Below, piece by piece: positions 15,243 through 24,223 of a stretch of 64,000 nucleotides of DNA (positions within the stretch are counted from its first letter, which is position 1; every line of letters begins with the position of its first letter). Source of the stretch: JANNVK01 sp031414415 (GTDB lineage Bacteria; Acidobacteriota; Blastocatellia; Pyrinomonadales; Pyrinomonadaceae); NCBI GenBank assembly GCA_031414415.1, contig JANNVK010000148.1, positions 28,961 through 92,960 on the forward strand, read 5' to 3'. Below the pieces are notes generated by a model. It did no database searches. It was given only the letters and a program-made list of their open reading frames with translations, and was not told where the DNA came from. The position numbers and the translations under genes were made by a program.

Positions 15243-16277
15243 ATGAAAGCAGAACGCGAATTAGCGATGGATTTTTTGAGAGTTTGTGAGGCAGCCGCAA
15301 TTGAATCTGCCCGAACAATGGGGCAAGGCGATCGTAAACACAGCGATCACGTTGCGGTTGAAGCAATGCGGGAAGTAATGGACACGGTTCCGATGCGTGG
15401 ACGAATCGTCATCGGCGAAGGCGAACGCGACGAAGCTCCGATGCTTTATATCGGCGAAGAACTCGGCGGAAAACAGTTTTCCGATGAAGTGCGTGCAACT
15501 TTTCCTGAGGTTGACATCGCCGTTGATCCGCTTGAAGGAACAAATCTTTGTGCGTTAGGAGCAAATAATGCGATTGCGGTTTTGGCTGCAGCCGAACGTG
15601 GCGGATTGCTCAATGCACCAGATATTTACATGGATAAAATCGTTGTCGGACCTTCGTGTCGCGGTGCGATCGATATTGACGCTCCGGTTAAACAAAATTT
15701 AAAAGCAATTGCACGTTCTCTGAATCGCGACATCGAAGATTTGACTGTAATGTGTCTCGACCGAAGTCGGCATCGCCAATTAGTTGCAGATGTTCGTGCG
15801 GCTGGAGCGAGAATTCGTTTGATTTCTGATGGCGATTTGTCTGCCGGAATTTCGGCGGCAGTTGCCGGAACTAATATTCACGCATTGATGGGAATTGGCG
15901 GAGCACCGGAAGGCGTAATTACTGCCGCTGCAATGAAGTGTTTGAATGGCGAAATTCAAGCAAGATTAGTTTTTGATTGGGAAAAACTTGATGTCGATAA
16001 ATCCAAAATTCCTGCACCTGATGTTGTCATGAAACGTTTGAAAAAGATGGGAATTACTGATCCAAATAAAATTTACGACACCAACGATTTAGCTCCTGGA
16101 AAGAAAATTATTTTCGCCGCAACTGGCGTAACTGATGGTTCTCTACTTCGCGGCGTAAGATTTTTTGGCACCGGAAAACGCACTCATTCGTTGGTTATGA
16201 CAACTGAAACGAGAAATATCAGATTTGTTGATACAGTTCACGTTGAAGGCGGACCGGACGCAGTTATCCGCTTCTAA
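15243..16277 (+). CDS. glpX: Class II fructose-1,6-bisphosphatase
   Basis: A 344-residue enzyme that hydrolyses fructose-1,6-bisphosphate to fructose-6-phosphate in gluconeogenesis. Class II features are clear: GQGDRKHSDHVAVEAMR, VIGEGERDEAPMLYIGEELG (metal-binding acidic residues) and AVDPLEGTNLCALG, then ISDGDLSAGI and LMGIGGAPEGVI. Length agrees with the family. It is divergent from the ferredoxin gene and begins 131 bp from it. The DUF2085 gene starts one base after its stop, so the two are co-transcribed, although no functional link is known. Confidence 0.95.
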   Translation: MKAERELAMDFLRVCEAAAIESARTMGQGDRKHSDHVAVEAMREVMDTVPMRGRIVIGEGERDEAPMLYIGEELGGKQFSDEVRATFPEVDIAVDPLEGTNLCALGANNAIAVLAAAERGGLLNAPDIYMDKIVVGPSCRGAIDIDAPVKQNLKAIARSLNRDIEDLTVMCLDRSRHRQLVADVRAAGARIRLISDGDLSAGISAAVAGTNIHALMGIGGAPEGVITAAAMKCLNGEIQARLVFDWEKLDVDKSKIPAPDVVMKRLKKMGITDPNKIYDTNDLAPGKKIIFAATGVTDGSLLRGVRFFGTGKRTHSLVMTTETRNIRFVDTVHVEGGPDAVIRF

Positions 16278-16278
16278 A

Positions 16279-16821
16279 ATGAAACTTTCAGCAGAAAATT
16301 ATACGCCGCAAAATCACATTGAAAAACTGAGGAAGCGTGCGTATTTTTCGTGGTTTATTGCCACTGTCTTGGTGCTGATTTGGCTTTTATTAATCATTTC
16401 AGCACCAATGTTTGAAGCCTCAGAAAACCAAATAATTTCTCAACCAATTTATAAATTTTTCAGCTTTATTTGTCATCAAATTGATAACCGTTCATTTCAC
16501 ATTGTTGCACATAAATTTGGTGTTTGTTCGCGTTGTTTTGGAGTTTACGTTGGACTTTTTGCGGGAATTATAATCTATCCAATATTTCGAAAAATTGAAG
16601 AAAATGAACCTTTACCGCGAATTTGGCTTTTTCTCGCGATGATTCCTATCGGCATTGATTGGACGCTCGGTTATTTTAATATTTGGGAAAACACACACCT
16701 TTCACGGCTTATTACCGGAGCAATTCTCGGCATAGCTTGCGGCGTATTTCTGCTCCCTGCTTTCGCCGATATTAATCAATTATTACTCGCTCGAAATCGC
16801 AAAACCAAAAGCAAAAATTAG
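16279..16821 (+). CDS. DUF2085 membrane protein
   Basis: A 180-residue protein with four to five membrane helices. The family signature is plain: FFSFICHQIDNRSFHIV followed by KFGVCSRCFGVYVGLFAG, where the Cys-His and CSRC residues look like a metal or redox site, and then DWTLGYFNIWENTHLSRLITG. Function is not known. I used the ATG at 16279, one base after the glpX stop; an earlier in-frame start would lie inside glpX. Confidence 0.85.
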   Translation: MKLSAENYTPQNHIEKLRKRAYFSWFIATVLVLIWLLLIISAPMFEASENQIISQPIYKFFSFICHQIDNRSFHIVAHKFGVCSRCFGVYVGLFAGIIIYPIFRKIEENEPLPRIWLFLAMIPIGIDWTLGYFNIWENTHLSRLITGAILGIACGVFLLPAFADINQLLLARNRKTKSKN

Positions 16822-16887
16822 GCTTGTTGTTTTTGATACTAATGTTATAGACTTATGACAAATTTAACCAAATTTGGAGCAACGTTC

Positions 16888-18684
16888 ATGGATAAAATTA
16901 CGCTTGATATTTTAGAAAACGCCCTTCGTAATGCACGCGAGGAAATGGACACGGTTCTTTTTCGTTCGGCGATGTCGCCGGTCATTCGCGAACAACACGA
17001 TGGCTTTCCGATGATTTGTCATCCTGATGGGCGTATGGTTGTCGGTCAATTTGGCTCGCATATTTCTGGTTTTGTAAAAAATTGGAAACGCGGAATCAAC
17101 GAAGGCGACGTTTTCCTTGTTTCTGATCCTTATTCCTGTGGCGGTGCGATTTCGCATATCAACGACTGGCTTGTGATGATGCCAATTTTCCACGAAGGCG
17201 AAATGGTCGGTTGGGGTTCGCAATTTGGTCACACGATTGACATGGGCGGACCAGTTTCCGGTAGTTTGCCAACTGATGCTGACACAATTTTTGGTGAAGG
17301 AACTAGAATTCCGCCGGTAAAACTTTACGACAAAGGTGTACTCAACGAAGATTTGCTCGATTTAATTCTCGCAAATTCTCGCGTTCCGACAATGAATTAT
17401 TTCGATTTGATGGCGATTGTCGCGGCTTGCAAAACAGCTGATAAACGTGTCAAAGAAATGTGCGAAAGATTTGGGAAAGACACTTATTTAGAAGGTTTGG
17501 AAGCTCTTTTGCAACGAACGCACGACGCAATGAGCCAGCTAATTGTGATGTGTTTACCTGAAGAACCGCTCGAATTTGAAGATTATATCGACGACGATGG
17601 ACGCGGAAACGGTCCATATAAAATGAAGCTCACAATTTATCGCAAAGGAAACGAGGCGTATTTTGATTGGACGGGAACTGACCCGCAGGCTCCGGGACCG
17701 ATAAATTTTTATCTCAATGAAGAGATGTTCAAAATGTTCATTGGCGTTTATTTGATTATGGTTTTTGATCCGCAGATTTTGTTTAATGACGGCTTTTATC
17801 CGCTCTTGCACGTTACAATTCCAGAGAAATCTCTATTAAATCCCGAATTTCCGGCAGCACTCGGTTGTCGAACACACGCTCTAACTCGTTTATTTGACGT
17901 GCTTGGCGGTGCGTTAGGCAAAGGAGCACCAGAACTTTCAACCGCGGCTGGCTACGGAACATCTCCATATTTGCTCTACAACGGACACGATGAAAACGGC
18001 GAGTTTTTCCACCTGATGGAAATAACTTATGGCGGAATTCCGGGCAGACCTGTCGGCGATGGAATGGACGCACACTCTTGGTGGCCACTTTTTGAAAATA
18101 TTCCGACTGAATATCTCGAAAGCTATTATCCGATTACAGTTATGGAATATGGCAGCTTAATGGATTCGGGCGGTGCAGGTTTTCATCGCGGCGGAAATGC
18201 GGTTCACAAAGTTTATCGTTTCGATGTTGATGGCGAAATTGCAATTCACGACGACCGAGATCGCTCGGAACCTTGGGGAATTATGGGCGGACTGCAAGGT
18301 GCAAAATCTACAAAAGAACTTATTCGGATTGATGGAACTCGCGAAAATCTTCCGTCAAAAATCTCTCGTGTGCCTGTCAAAGCTGGCGATGTTTTGATTT
18401 ATCGAACGGCTGGCGGTGGTGGTTGGAAAGATCCATTTGATCGCCCGAGCGAGAAAGTTTTCAGCGATGTGCGAAATGGTTTGGTCTCAATCGAAAAAGC
18501 AAAATCAGATTACGGAGTTGTTTTAGACGCAAAAACATTGGCGATTGACGAATCTGCAACCGAGAAATTACGCGGCGAAATGCGTGAAAGTCGTGGCGAA
18601 TTTCCTCTATTTTCAATCGGTCCAGTGCCGGAAGCAATCGGAGTTGTGGCAACTTGGGGCAAATCTTCGGCGGCGGCAAACTAA
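16888..18684 (+). CDS. hyuB: Hydantoinase B/oxoprolinase family protein
   Basis: A 598-residue protein whose N-terminus MDKITLDILENALRNAREEM and following SAMSPVIREQHDGF match HyuB, the subunit that with HyuA performs ATP-dependent hydrolysis of hydantoins or 5-oxoproline (and related carboxylations of acetone or acetophenone). YSCGGAISHINDWLVMMP carries a conserved His region, and GGGGWKDPFDRP is near the C-terminus. I preferred the ATG at 16888, which has GGAG ten bases upstream, over that at 16855. HyuA is not in this window, so the partner must be encoded elsewhere; the actual substrate cannot be assigned. Confidence 0.85.
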   Translation: MDKITLDILENALRNAREEMDTVLFRSAMSPVIREQHDGFPMICHPDGRMVVGQFGSHISGFVKNWKRGINEGDVFLVSDPYSCGGAISHINDWLVMMPIFHEGEMVGWGSQFGHTIDMGGPVSGSLPTDADTIFGEGTRIPPVKLYDKGVLNEDLLDLILANSRVPTMNYFDLMAIVAACKTADKRVKEMCERFGKDTYLEGLEALLQRTHDAMSQLIVMCLPEEPLEFEDYIDDDGRGNGPYKMKLTIYRKGNEAYFDWTGTDPQAPGPINFYLNEEMFKMFIGVYLIMVFDPQILFNDGFYPLLHVTIPEKSLLNPEFPAALGCRTHALTRLFDVLGGALGKGAPELSTAAGYGTSPYLLYNGHDENGEFFHLMEITYGGIPGRPVGDGMDAHSWWPLFENIPTEYLESYYPITVMEYGSLMDSGGAGFHRGGNAVHKVYRFDVDGEIAIHDDRDRSEPWGIMGGLQGAKSTKELIRIDGTRENLPSKISRVPVKAGDVLIYRTAGGGGWKDPFDRPSEKVFSDVRNGLVSIEKAKSDYGVVLDAKTLAIDESATEKLRGEMRESRGEFPLFSIGPVPEAIGVVATWGKSSAAAN

Positions 18685-18687
18685 ATC

Positions 18688-18966
18688 TTTTTAGCCACGA
18701 ATTAACACGAAAAGACACGAATTTTTTAATGAATTAAAACAGCTTATTCACTTCTAACAGTCTTTCTTATTCGTGTTAATTCGTGAAATTCGTGGCTAAA
18801 ACATCCTATGTCGGATATTATCCACAAAGACTACTCTAATCGGAGATTTAGTTGTTGTGTCGTTGATAAAAAAATATTTAGCCACGAATTAACACGAAAA
18901 GACACGAATAAAACAAAGAAAAACCAATCAAAATTTTCGTGAAAATTTGTGTAAATTCGTGGCTAA
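18688..18966. repeat. Two palindromic TTTAGCCACGAATT-type dispersed repeats
   Basis: Copy 1 (about 18690-18801) starts TTTTTAGCCACGAATTAACA and ends ATTCGTGAAATTCGTGGCTA. Copy 2 (about 18878-18966) starts ATTTAGCCACGAATTAACAC and ends TGTGTAAATTCGTGGCTAAA. Each has inverted ends around an A- or T-rich core. The ~75 bp between them has no recognisable gene. This CACGAA family recurs at 26855-27001. Confidence 0.88.
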
Positions 18967-18974
18967 AAATTTGT

Positions 18975-19769
18975 CTAAAAATTTGTAATGATGAGTTCAT
19001 TAGCTTCTTGATTTGAGGTTTTTTTGACATTTCGCATTCCGTAAGCAAATTGGATTGGCGAAATTTTGGCAAACGAGAAAAGTTCGCGGATGTATTCACA
19101 ATCGTCTAAAGTTATTAGCCATCTGTGTTTACAAGATTTCATCACTTTGGCAAAATGTTTGTGATTGAAATTTGAATGCAGATTTCCTTTCTTTCCATAT
19201 AGTTTTGAATTTATGGCTGAAAAATACGGCGGGTCAAGATAAATAAAAACGTTTTCGCCATCAGCGAGAACAATTTTTTCATAATCAAGATTAGTAATTT
19301 CAACATTTTCGAGCAACTTTTGTGTCGGTTTCAAACGCTCAATGCTGCTCGTTGTAAAGCGACCTTGAAAAGCTGATTCGCTAAAACCGCCGCTTTGCGA
19401 TGTGCCTGAAAAAGTGATTCGATTGAGAATAAAAAAAGCAGTTGCAGTTTCTAAGTCGTTGACGTTACTACGTTTATCTTTAAGAAATTGATAAAGTTTT
19501 TTACCGTCTGCGAAAGCTGATTTCATCTCGGTAACTTTTTCAATCATTGTAACGACATCACTTTGCGTCTGTTGCCAAAATTTGAAAAGTTCAATATAAG
19601 CGTCATTTATCCAAAACTTTTTATTTGAAAATTGTTGCTTTGTTTCGATGAAAACTGAGCCACCACCAAGAAATGGTTCACGATATTCGTCAAAATTTGG
19701 AAATTGACTCACTAAATATTTTGCAATCCGGCTTTTTCCTCCTGGATAACGCAAAGGACTTTTTATCAT
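18975..19769 (-). CDS. dam: Dam-type DNA adenine N6-methyltransferase (class D12)
   Basis: A 264-residue methylase. It begins MIKSPLRYPGGKSRIAKYLV, the SAM-binding PGGK form of the D12 class, followed by YREPFLGGGSVFIE and the catalytic motif YLDPPYFSA (DPPY). Such enzymes methylate adenine, commonly within GATC. I chose the ATG at 19769, which begins exactly at the family N-terminus. No restriction endonuclease with an obvious match is adjacent, so it may be an orphan methylase. The divergent gene 63 bp away encodes a Uma2 nuclease-fold protein of unknown role. A repeat pair follows its 3' end. Specificity is not certain from sequence. Confidence 0.88.
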   Translation of the reverse strand: MIKSPLRYPGGKSRIAKYLVSQFPNFDEYREPFLGGGSVFIETKQQFSNKKFWINDAYIELFKFWQQTQSDVVTMIEKVTEMKSAFADGKKLYQFLKDKRSNVNDLETATAFFILNRITFSGTSQSGGFSESAFQGRFTTSSIERLKPTQKLLENVEITNLDYEKIVLADGENVFIYLDPPYFSAINSKLYGKKGNLHSNFNHKHFAKVMKSCKHRWLITLDDCEYIRELFSFAKISPIQFAYGMRNVKKTSNQEANELIITNF

Positions 19770-19832
19770 TTTTTGTTCCAAAACTACATAATTTCGTTTA
19801 GAATAAAACAAATAAATTGCGAGGTAAATTGT

Positions 19833-20468
19833 ATGTCAGCAGTAATTGATAAAATTGAAGAAAACACAGACTTTGGGACTGGTTTTTATGACAAAGTTTT
19901 TCCAATCTCTCTAAAAATAAACACCAAATCTTGGTCGAATGATGAGTATTTTAATTTTTGCCAAGAGAATAAGGACTTGCGAATTGAGACAAATAAAGAT
20001 GGGGATTTGATTATTATGCCACCAACAGGAGCAGAAACTGGAGATAAAAATGCTGAGTTGACTACCCAACTTAGAAATTGGGCGAAAAAGAATGGAAAGG
20101 GAAAAACTTTTGATTCAAGCACTGAATTTGAACTGCCAAGTGGAGCAAAGAAATCACCTGATGCTTCGTGGATTTTGAAAGACAAATATTCTGTTTTAAC
20201 TCAAAAAGAACGAGACGGTTTTCCGCCAATTTGCCCTGATTTCGTTATCGAATTACGTTCGAAAACTGACAGATTAAAACCGATTCAGGCAAAAATGACT
20301 GAATATATTGAAAATGGTGTGCGACTCGGTTGGTTGGTTGATCCATACAAAAAACAAGTCCATATTTATCGCAAAAATGGTGAAATTGAGATTTTAGAAA
20401 ACCCTAAGATTGTTTCCGGTGAAGATGTTTTAGAGGGATTTGAATTAGATTTAGACGAAATTTTTTAG
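19833..20468 (+). CDS. Uma2-family (DUF820) endonuclease-fold protein
   Basis: A 211-residue protein starting at an ATG with GCGAGG upstream. It has the Uma2 core: GDLIIMPPTGAETGDKNAEL, then FELPSGAKKSPDASWILK, then PPICPDFVIELRSKTDRL and MTEYIENGVRLGWLVDP. The D and E-x-R/K residues resemble a PD-(D/E)xK nuclease active site. The family is very abundant in Cyanobacteria and some Acidobacteria; biological role is unknown and it is often present in many copies. A second member is at 59347-59943. Confidence 0.88.
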   Translation: MSAVIDKIEENTDFGTGFYDKVFPISLKINTKSWSNDEYFNFCQENKDLRIETNKDGDLIIMPPTGAETGDKNAELTTQLRNWAKKNGKGKTFDSSTEFELPSGAKKSPDASWILKDKYSVLTQKERDGFPPICPDFVIELRSKTDRLKPIQAKMTEYIENGVRLGWLVDPYKKQVHIYRKNGEIEILENPKIVSGEDVLEGFELDLDEIF

Positions 20469-20533
20469 AATGTATGGAGTCCAGCCTTCAGGCTGAAACA
20501 CACTTAAGCGTAAACTCCGAACTTTACAAAAAT

Positions 20534-21154
20534 ATGAATGACCAAGAAATGTATCAACAACGCGGTTTCGGCAACAAAATTGGTTTTGGCGAACGACCTG
20601 CACTGCTTGTAATTGACTTCATTAAAGGATTTACAGACACAAGTTGTCCACTTGGTTCAAATTTAAATGCTGAAGTTTCAGCAACTAAACAATTGCTTGA
20701 GATGTTTCGTGAAAAGAATTTGCCTGTTCATTTCACGACCACAGCTTACGATAGCGAAATGGTTTCGGCAGGTGTTTTTGTCAAAAAAGTTCCGAGCCTT
20801 TCTCATCTCAAATTAGGTTCGAATTGGGTTGAAATCGATGACCGTTTAACTCCGATTTCGGGCGAAGTTGTGTGGACAAAACAATATGCCTCAGCGTTTT
20901 TTGGAACGTCATTGAGTTCCACACTTTCCGCACAAAGGGTTGATACGCTTATAGTTACAGGTTGCACGACTTCAGGTTGTGTCCGTGCTTCGGCGGTTGA
21001 TTCGTGCCAATATGGTTTTCTCACAAATGTCGTCCGCGAATGTGTCGGCGACCGTTCAATGTCTGCACACGAAGCAAATTTGTCAGATTTAGATGCAAAA
21101 TACGCTGATGTTATAAGTTTGGCTGAAGCTATGTCTTTTTTGGAAACAATTTAG
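20534..21154 (+). CDS. Isochorismatase-family hydrolase (N-carbamoylsarcosine amidase-like)
   Basis: A 206-residue cysteine hydrolase. ALLVIDFIKGFTDTSCPLG supplies the catalytic Asp, VVWTKQYASAFFGTSL the Lys, and LIVTGCTTSGCVRASAVDS the catalytic Cys region, so the D-K-C triad is complete. The closest layout I recognise is N-carbamoylsarcosine amidohydrolase and related amidases, rather than true isochorismatase. I took the ATG at 20534; the longer frame would begin in a CCAGCCTTCAGGCTG palindrome. Its 3' end overlaps that of the convergent acyltransferase by 26 bp. Confidence 0.85.
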   Translation: MNDQEMYQQRGFGNKIGFGERPALLVIDFIKGFTDTSCPLGSNLNAEVSATKQLLEMFREKNLPVHFTTTAYDSEMVSAGVFVKKVPSLSHLKLGSNWVEIDDRLTPISGEVVWTKQYASAFFGTSLSSTLSAQRVDTLIVTGCTTSGCVRASAVDSCQYGFLTNVVRECVGDRSMSAHEANLSDLDAKYADVISLAEAMSFLETI

Positions 21155-22178
21155 CTTCGATTTTATGTCGCCAAGCAAGTGATGTGCTTTCAATCAAATA
21201 AAACGAAATCAAACTGAACACCACGATTCCGATAAAATTATACGGAAAAAGATTAAACCATTGCGGCTCGCTACGGTTGAGAAACGGCTGTTGCCAAAGA
21301 TAAATCGAATAACTCATCACGCCGATTTGCGTCATCATTGAAGTGTTTAAAAATCTTCCAAATAAATTGTTTTCGTAATTTGTAATTGCCCAATCGATGC
21401 AAATTGCAATCAAAAAATTGCTGATTGTAAACGAAATTCCGAGATAAAATTCACGCGGATCAATTGTTGAATTTATTAAAACTAACACGATTGGAATGAT
21501 GAAAATAAGTCGTGAATTTAGTAATCTCAAGTAAAGATTGCTTTGATGCAATTTCTCGTAAAAGATTGCAAGTAAACAACCTACGGCAAGTCCGTCAGCG
21601 TTTGCGTGGAAGCCGTAATAAATCCACATCTTGCCGCTTTCACTAAACATTTGATAATCAAGGAGTCGCAAAAATGGTGAAAGAATAAATAATCCACCAA
21701 GAATCCAGACAATTTTTGTGCGTCCTAAAAGCAATAAAATAAACGGATAAATGAGATAAAATTGTTCTTCAACAGAAAGCGACCAAGTGTGCAATAAGTT
21801 CCAAGTATCGACGTTAATATAGTTGCTTGTGTATATGATTGGAGCAATAAAACTTTCGTTTTTAATGTTTAGAAATCCAAAATAACTCGCGAGAAAAATC
21901 ACGAAAAGATAGAAATAATATGGCGGGAAAATCCGTAATGTCCGGCGAAAATAAAACTTCGACAGATTAATAGTTGAATTTTTTTCAATTTCCTTGAGTA
22001 AAAGTCCGGTAATTAAAAAGCCTGAAATCACAAAAAAGAATTTCACGCCGAGAATTCCGAGATTAAATCGGTCGCCGAACCCAAGTGTGTATAGAAAATG
22101 GCTCGCGACAACGCACAAAACGGAAATTGTTCTCAGACCGTCGAGCGAAGGAATTCGATTGTTGGCGTTTAGATTCAT
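21129..22178 (-). CDS. Acyltransferase family 3 (OafA/YrhL-like) membrane protein
   Basis: A 349-residue protein with about ten membrane helices. It starts RIPSLDGLRTISVLCVVASH, where the H is the conserved catalytic residue of the family, continues ILGVKFFFVISGFLITGLLL, FYFRRTLRIFPPYYFYL and TWSLSVEEQFYLIYPF, all family hallmarks. Members move acyl groups (often acetyl) onto sugars of surface polysaccharides, lipid A or peptidoglycan. It stands apart from the polysaccharide cluster, so the acceptor is unknown. Confidence 0.92.
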   Translation of the reverse strand: MNLNANNRIPSLDGLRTISVLCVVASHFLYTLGFGDRFNLGILGVKFFFVISGFLITGLLLKEIEKNSTINLSKFYFRRTLRIFPPYYFYLFVIFLASYFGFLNIKNESFIAPIIYTSNYINVDTWNLLHTWSLSVEEQFYLIYPFILLLLGRTKIVWILGGLFILSPFLRLLDYQMFSESGKMWIYYGFHANADGLAVGCLLAIFYEKLHQSNLYLRLLNSRLIFIIPIVLVLINSTIDPREFYLGISFTISNFLIAICIDWAITNYENNLFGRFLNTSMMTQIGVMSYSIYLWQQPFLNRSEPQWFNLFPYNFIGIVVFSLISFYLIESTSLAWRHKIEAKLFPKKT

Positions 22179-22237
22179 AGAATGCGAAAATGAAGTATGC
22201 CAAATTTACATTATTTGATAAAGTTTACTTTTATTTA

Positions 22238-22771
22238 ATGGAACAAAAGAACTTAAAAATCAGACGTGGAAAGTCGGACGATGCAGAAATTCTCGCACCT
22301 TTGGCAGTGAAGATCTTTAACGATACATTTGCCGAGAATCCTTTAAACAAGCCGGAAGATATGCAGGCTTATATCTCGGAAGCGATGAGCCTGGAGGCTT
22401 TTCGCAAGCAATTGGAAGGCTTAGATTCGATTTTTTTCATTGCAGAAATTGACGGAAAAATGATTGGTTATGCAATGCTAGAAGAGCATTCAACCGAGCA
22501 TTGTATCGATGACGAAAACCCAATCGAACTCAATCGTCTATACGTTTTACAAGAATTTCACGGAAGAGGAATCGCCGAAAAATTGATGAATGAGTGTTTC
22601 GAGATTGCTCTTGAAAAACAGTATAAAACGATGTGGCTCGGTGTTTGGGAATTCAATTATCGTGCAGCAAGATTTTACGAAAAACTAGGATTCAAAAAAG
22701 TCGGCAATCACGTTTTCCAACTCGGCAGCGACCCTCAGACTGATTTAGTAATGGAAAAAACTTTATGTTGA
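22238..22771 (+). CDS. GNAT-family N-acetyltransferase
   Basis: A 177-residue acetyltransferase. The acetyl-CoA site is LNRLYVLQEFHGRGIAEKLMN (Q/R-x-x-G-x-G/A pattern), followed by TMWLGVWEFNYRAARFYEKLGF, a common GNAT motif B region. I selected the ATG at 22238 (MEQKNLKIRRGKSDD), which begins the domain directly; the earlier frame adds an unlikely 16-residue leader. The substrate is unknown. It overlaps the next GNAT gene by 7 bp, so the two similar enzymes are co-translated and probably arose by duplication. Confidence 0.88.
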   Translation: MEQKNLKIRRGKSDDAEILAPLAVKIFNDTFAENPLNKPEDMQAYISEAMSLEAFRKQLEGLDSIFFIAEIDGKMIGYAMLEEHSTEHCIDDENPIELNRLYVLQEFHGRGIAEKLMNECFEIALEKQYKTMWLGVWEFNYRAARFYEKLGFKKVGNHVFQLGSDPQTDLVMEKTLC

Positions 22772-23277
22772 GGATTCGAAAAGCCACGCTTACAGATTTA
22801 AATTTGATTTCCGTCTTGGCGATTACAACGCATTACGAAGCCTATTTTGAACTCGACCCGTCGCACGATTTAGCCGATTATTGCGTTCGGTTTTTTGACT
22901 TGGAAACGGTAAAATCCGAGTTGGAAAATCCGAGTTGGACATTCTTAATCGCTGAATATGAAGGAAATGCAATCGGCTTTGCCCAATTACGCGAGGGCAA
23001 AAAAATCGAGTGTATGGAAGGTAAAAATGCTATCGAGATTCAACGGATTTACGTTATTGAACCAATGAAAGGCAAGAAAATTGGCAAAGCCTTGATCGAA
23101 AAATGTTGCGAAATTGGGAAAGAAAAAGGTTATGAAACAATTTGGCTAGGAGTTTGGGATGAGAACATTGAGGCACAGAAATTTTACGAAAAAATAGGAA
23201 TGAAAAATGTTGGGATCACCGACTTTTCTGATGGAAAGAATGAGTTTGTAAATTTTGTTTTTGCGAAAAATTTTTAA
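22765..23277 (+). CDS. GNAT-family N-acetyltransferase, second of a tandem pair
   Basis: A 170-residue protein related to its upstream neighbour: IQRIYVIEPMKGKKIGKALIEKC is the acetyl-CoA site and TIWLGVWDENIEAQKFYEKIGM the C-terminal motif. The start codon overlaps the upstream gene (ATGTTGA). The two proteins share layout but differ widely in sequence, so the duplication is old or the pair was assembled separately. Substrate unknown. Confidence 0.88.
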   Translation: MLRIRKATLTDLNLISVLAITTHYEAYFELDPSHDLADYCVRFFDLETVKSELENPSWTFLIAEYEGNAIGFAQLREGKKIECMEGKNAIEIQRIYVIEPMKGKKIGKALIEKCCEIGKEKGYETIWLGVWDENIEAQKFYEKIGMKNVGITDFSDGKNEFVNFVFAKNF

Positions 23278-23355
23278 CAAATATAATGCAAATAGTGTCA
23301 AAGTAGTCTAGTCTGTCCAGAAAGTATATGTTAAGGTTGCTTTGAGGTTTTATGT

Positions 23356-23733
23356 ATGGAAATCAGCGTTAACTTACCAAATAATCTTTATAAAAACGTT
23401 TCGTATCTCGCACAAGCGAAGAAGAAAAGTGTCGCTGAAATTATAAAAAATGCGGTTAAAAAAGCACTTGTCGAAGATTCGTCTGATTTTGCAGAGCAAG
23501 CGAAAATTATCGAACAAAGCATCAAGTTTTGTTCGGATAAAGAAGTTTTGGAACTCGCAAATTTGCAGATGCCCGATGATGAACGCTTAAATTCATTGTT
23601 TGAGAAAAACCGTGAAAGTGTTTTGACTAAAAAAGAATACGCCGAACTCACAAAATCCGTTGAAACGAGCCGAATCAACGATTTACGAAAAGCCTTTGGG
23701 ATTATTGAAGCAAAAAAACGCGGATTGATTTGA
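23356..23733 (+). CDS. Ribbon-helix-helix-like protein paired with an HNH nuclease
   Basis: A 125-residue protein. The N-terminus MEISVNLPNNLYKNVSYLAQ followed by KKSVAEIIKNAVKKAL is the strand-helix-helix pattern of CopG/RHH DNA-binding proteins. The remainder is helical and charged with no domain I can name. The HNH gene starts at a GTG one base after the stop, so they are translated as a pair. The arrangement resembles an antitoxin-effector or regulator-nuclease module, but no function has been shown to my knowledge. Confidence 0.65.
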   Translation: MEISVNLPNNLYKNVSYLAQAKKKSVAEIIKNAVKKALVEDSSDFAEQAKIIEQSIKFCSDKEVLELANLQMPDDERLNSLFEKNRESVLTKKEYAELTKSVETSRINDLRKAFGIIEAKKRGLI

Positions 23734-23734
23734 C

Positions 23735-24157
23735 GTGAGTAAAATTTCTAAAGAACTTGATAAAGAAGTCCGTGAAGCCTCAAAAAATCGTTTTAGCTAT
23801 TGCCTGACACCACAAAACTTGACCTCACATAAACTTGAAATCGAACACATTTATCCAATCTCAAAAGGCGGGTTTTCCGCAAAAGAAAATCTTTGTTTAG
23901 CGTGTCGGCATTGTAACCTCTATAAATCTGCCAAAATTCTCGGATTTGATGCAGTCTCAAGCAGAAAGTCGAAATTATACAATCCAAATACGCAAACCTG
24001 GTCAGAACATTTTGTGTGGGACAAAGAAAAAACTTCAATTATCGGTAAAACGCCGTGCGGACGTGCGACAATCTACGCCTTGAAAATGAATGACGAGTTA
24101 CAAACAAATGCTCGAAAAGTTTGGAAATTAACAGGTTTGTTTCCACCAAATGACTAA
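23735..24157 (+). CDS. HNH endonuclease
   Basis: A 140-residue protein beginning at GTG. The nuclease core is LEIEHIYPISKGGFSAKENL followed by CLACRHCNLYKSAK, giving the His-Asn-His arrangement and a CxxC-type zinc knuckle. The first ~30 residues have no Cys pair that would complete a second zinc knuckle. C-terminal residues (IIGKTPCGRATIYALKMND) resemble those seen in stand-alone HNH proteins common in Cyanobacteria. It should cut DNA; the target is unknown. It forms a two-gene unit with the RHH-like gene upstream. Confidence 0.85.
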   Translation: MSKISKELDKEVREASKNRFSYCLTPQNLTSHKLEIEHIYPISKGGFSAKENLCLACRHCNLYKSAKILGFDAVSSRKSKLYNPNTQTWSEHFVWDKEKTSIIGKTPCGRATIYALKMNDELQTNARKVWKLTGLFPPND

Positions 24158-24223
24158 CTCAAGTGCGTTGCGATTCTCAAAAAAAACAAGTAGAATTGCA
24201 ACAAATAAATTTGTATTAAAGAT

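Noticed and set aside
20474..20533. An upstream start for the isochorismatase-type gene
   Set aside because: The extra residues are encoded by a CCAGCCTTCAGGCTG palindrome, a common intergenic repeat, and the ATG at 20534 begins close to the conserved domain.
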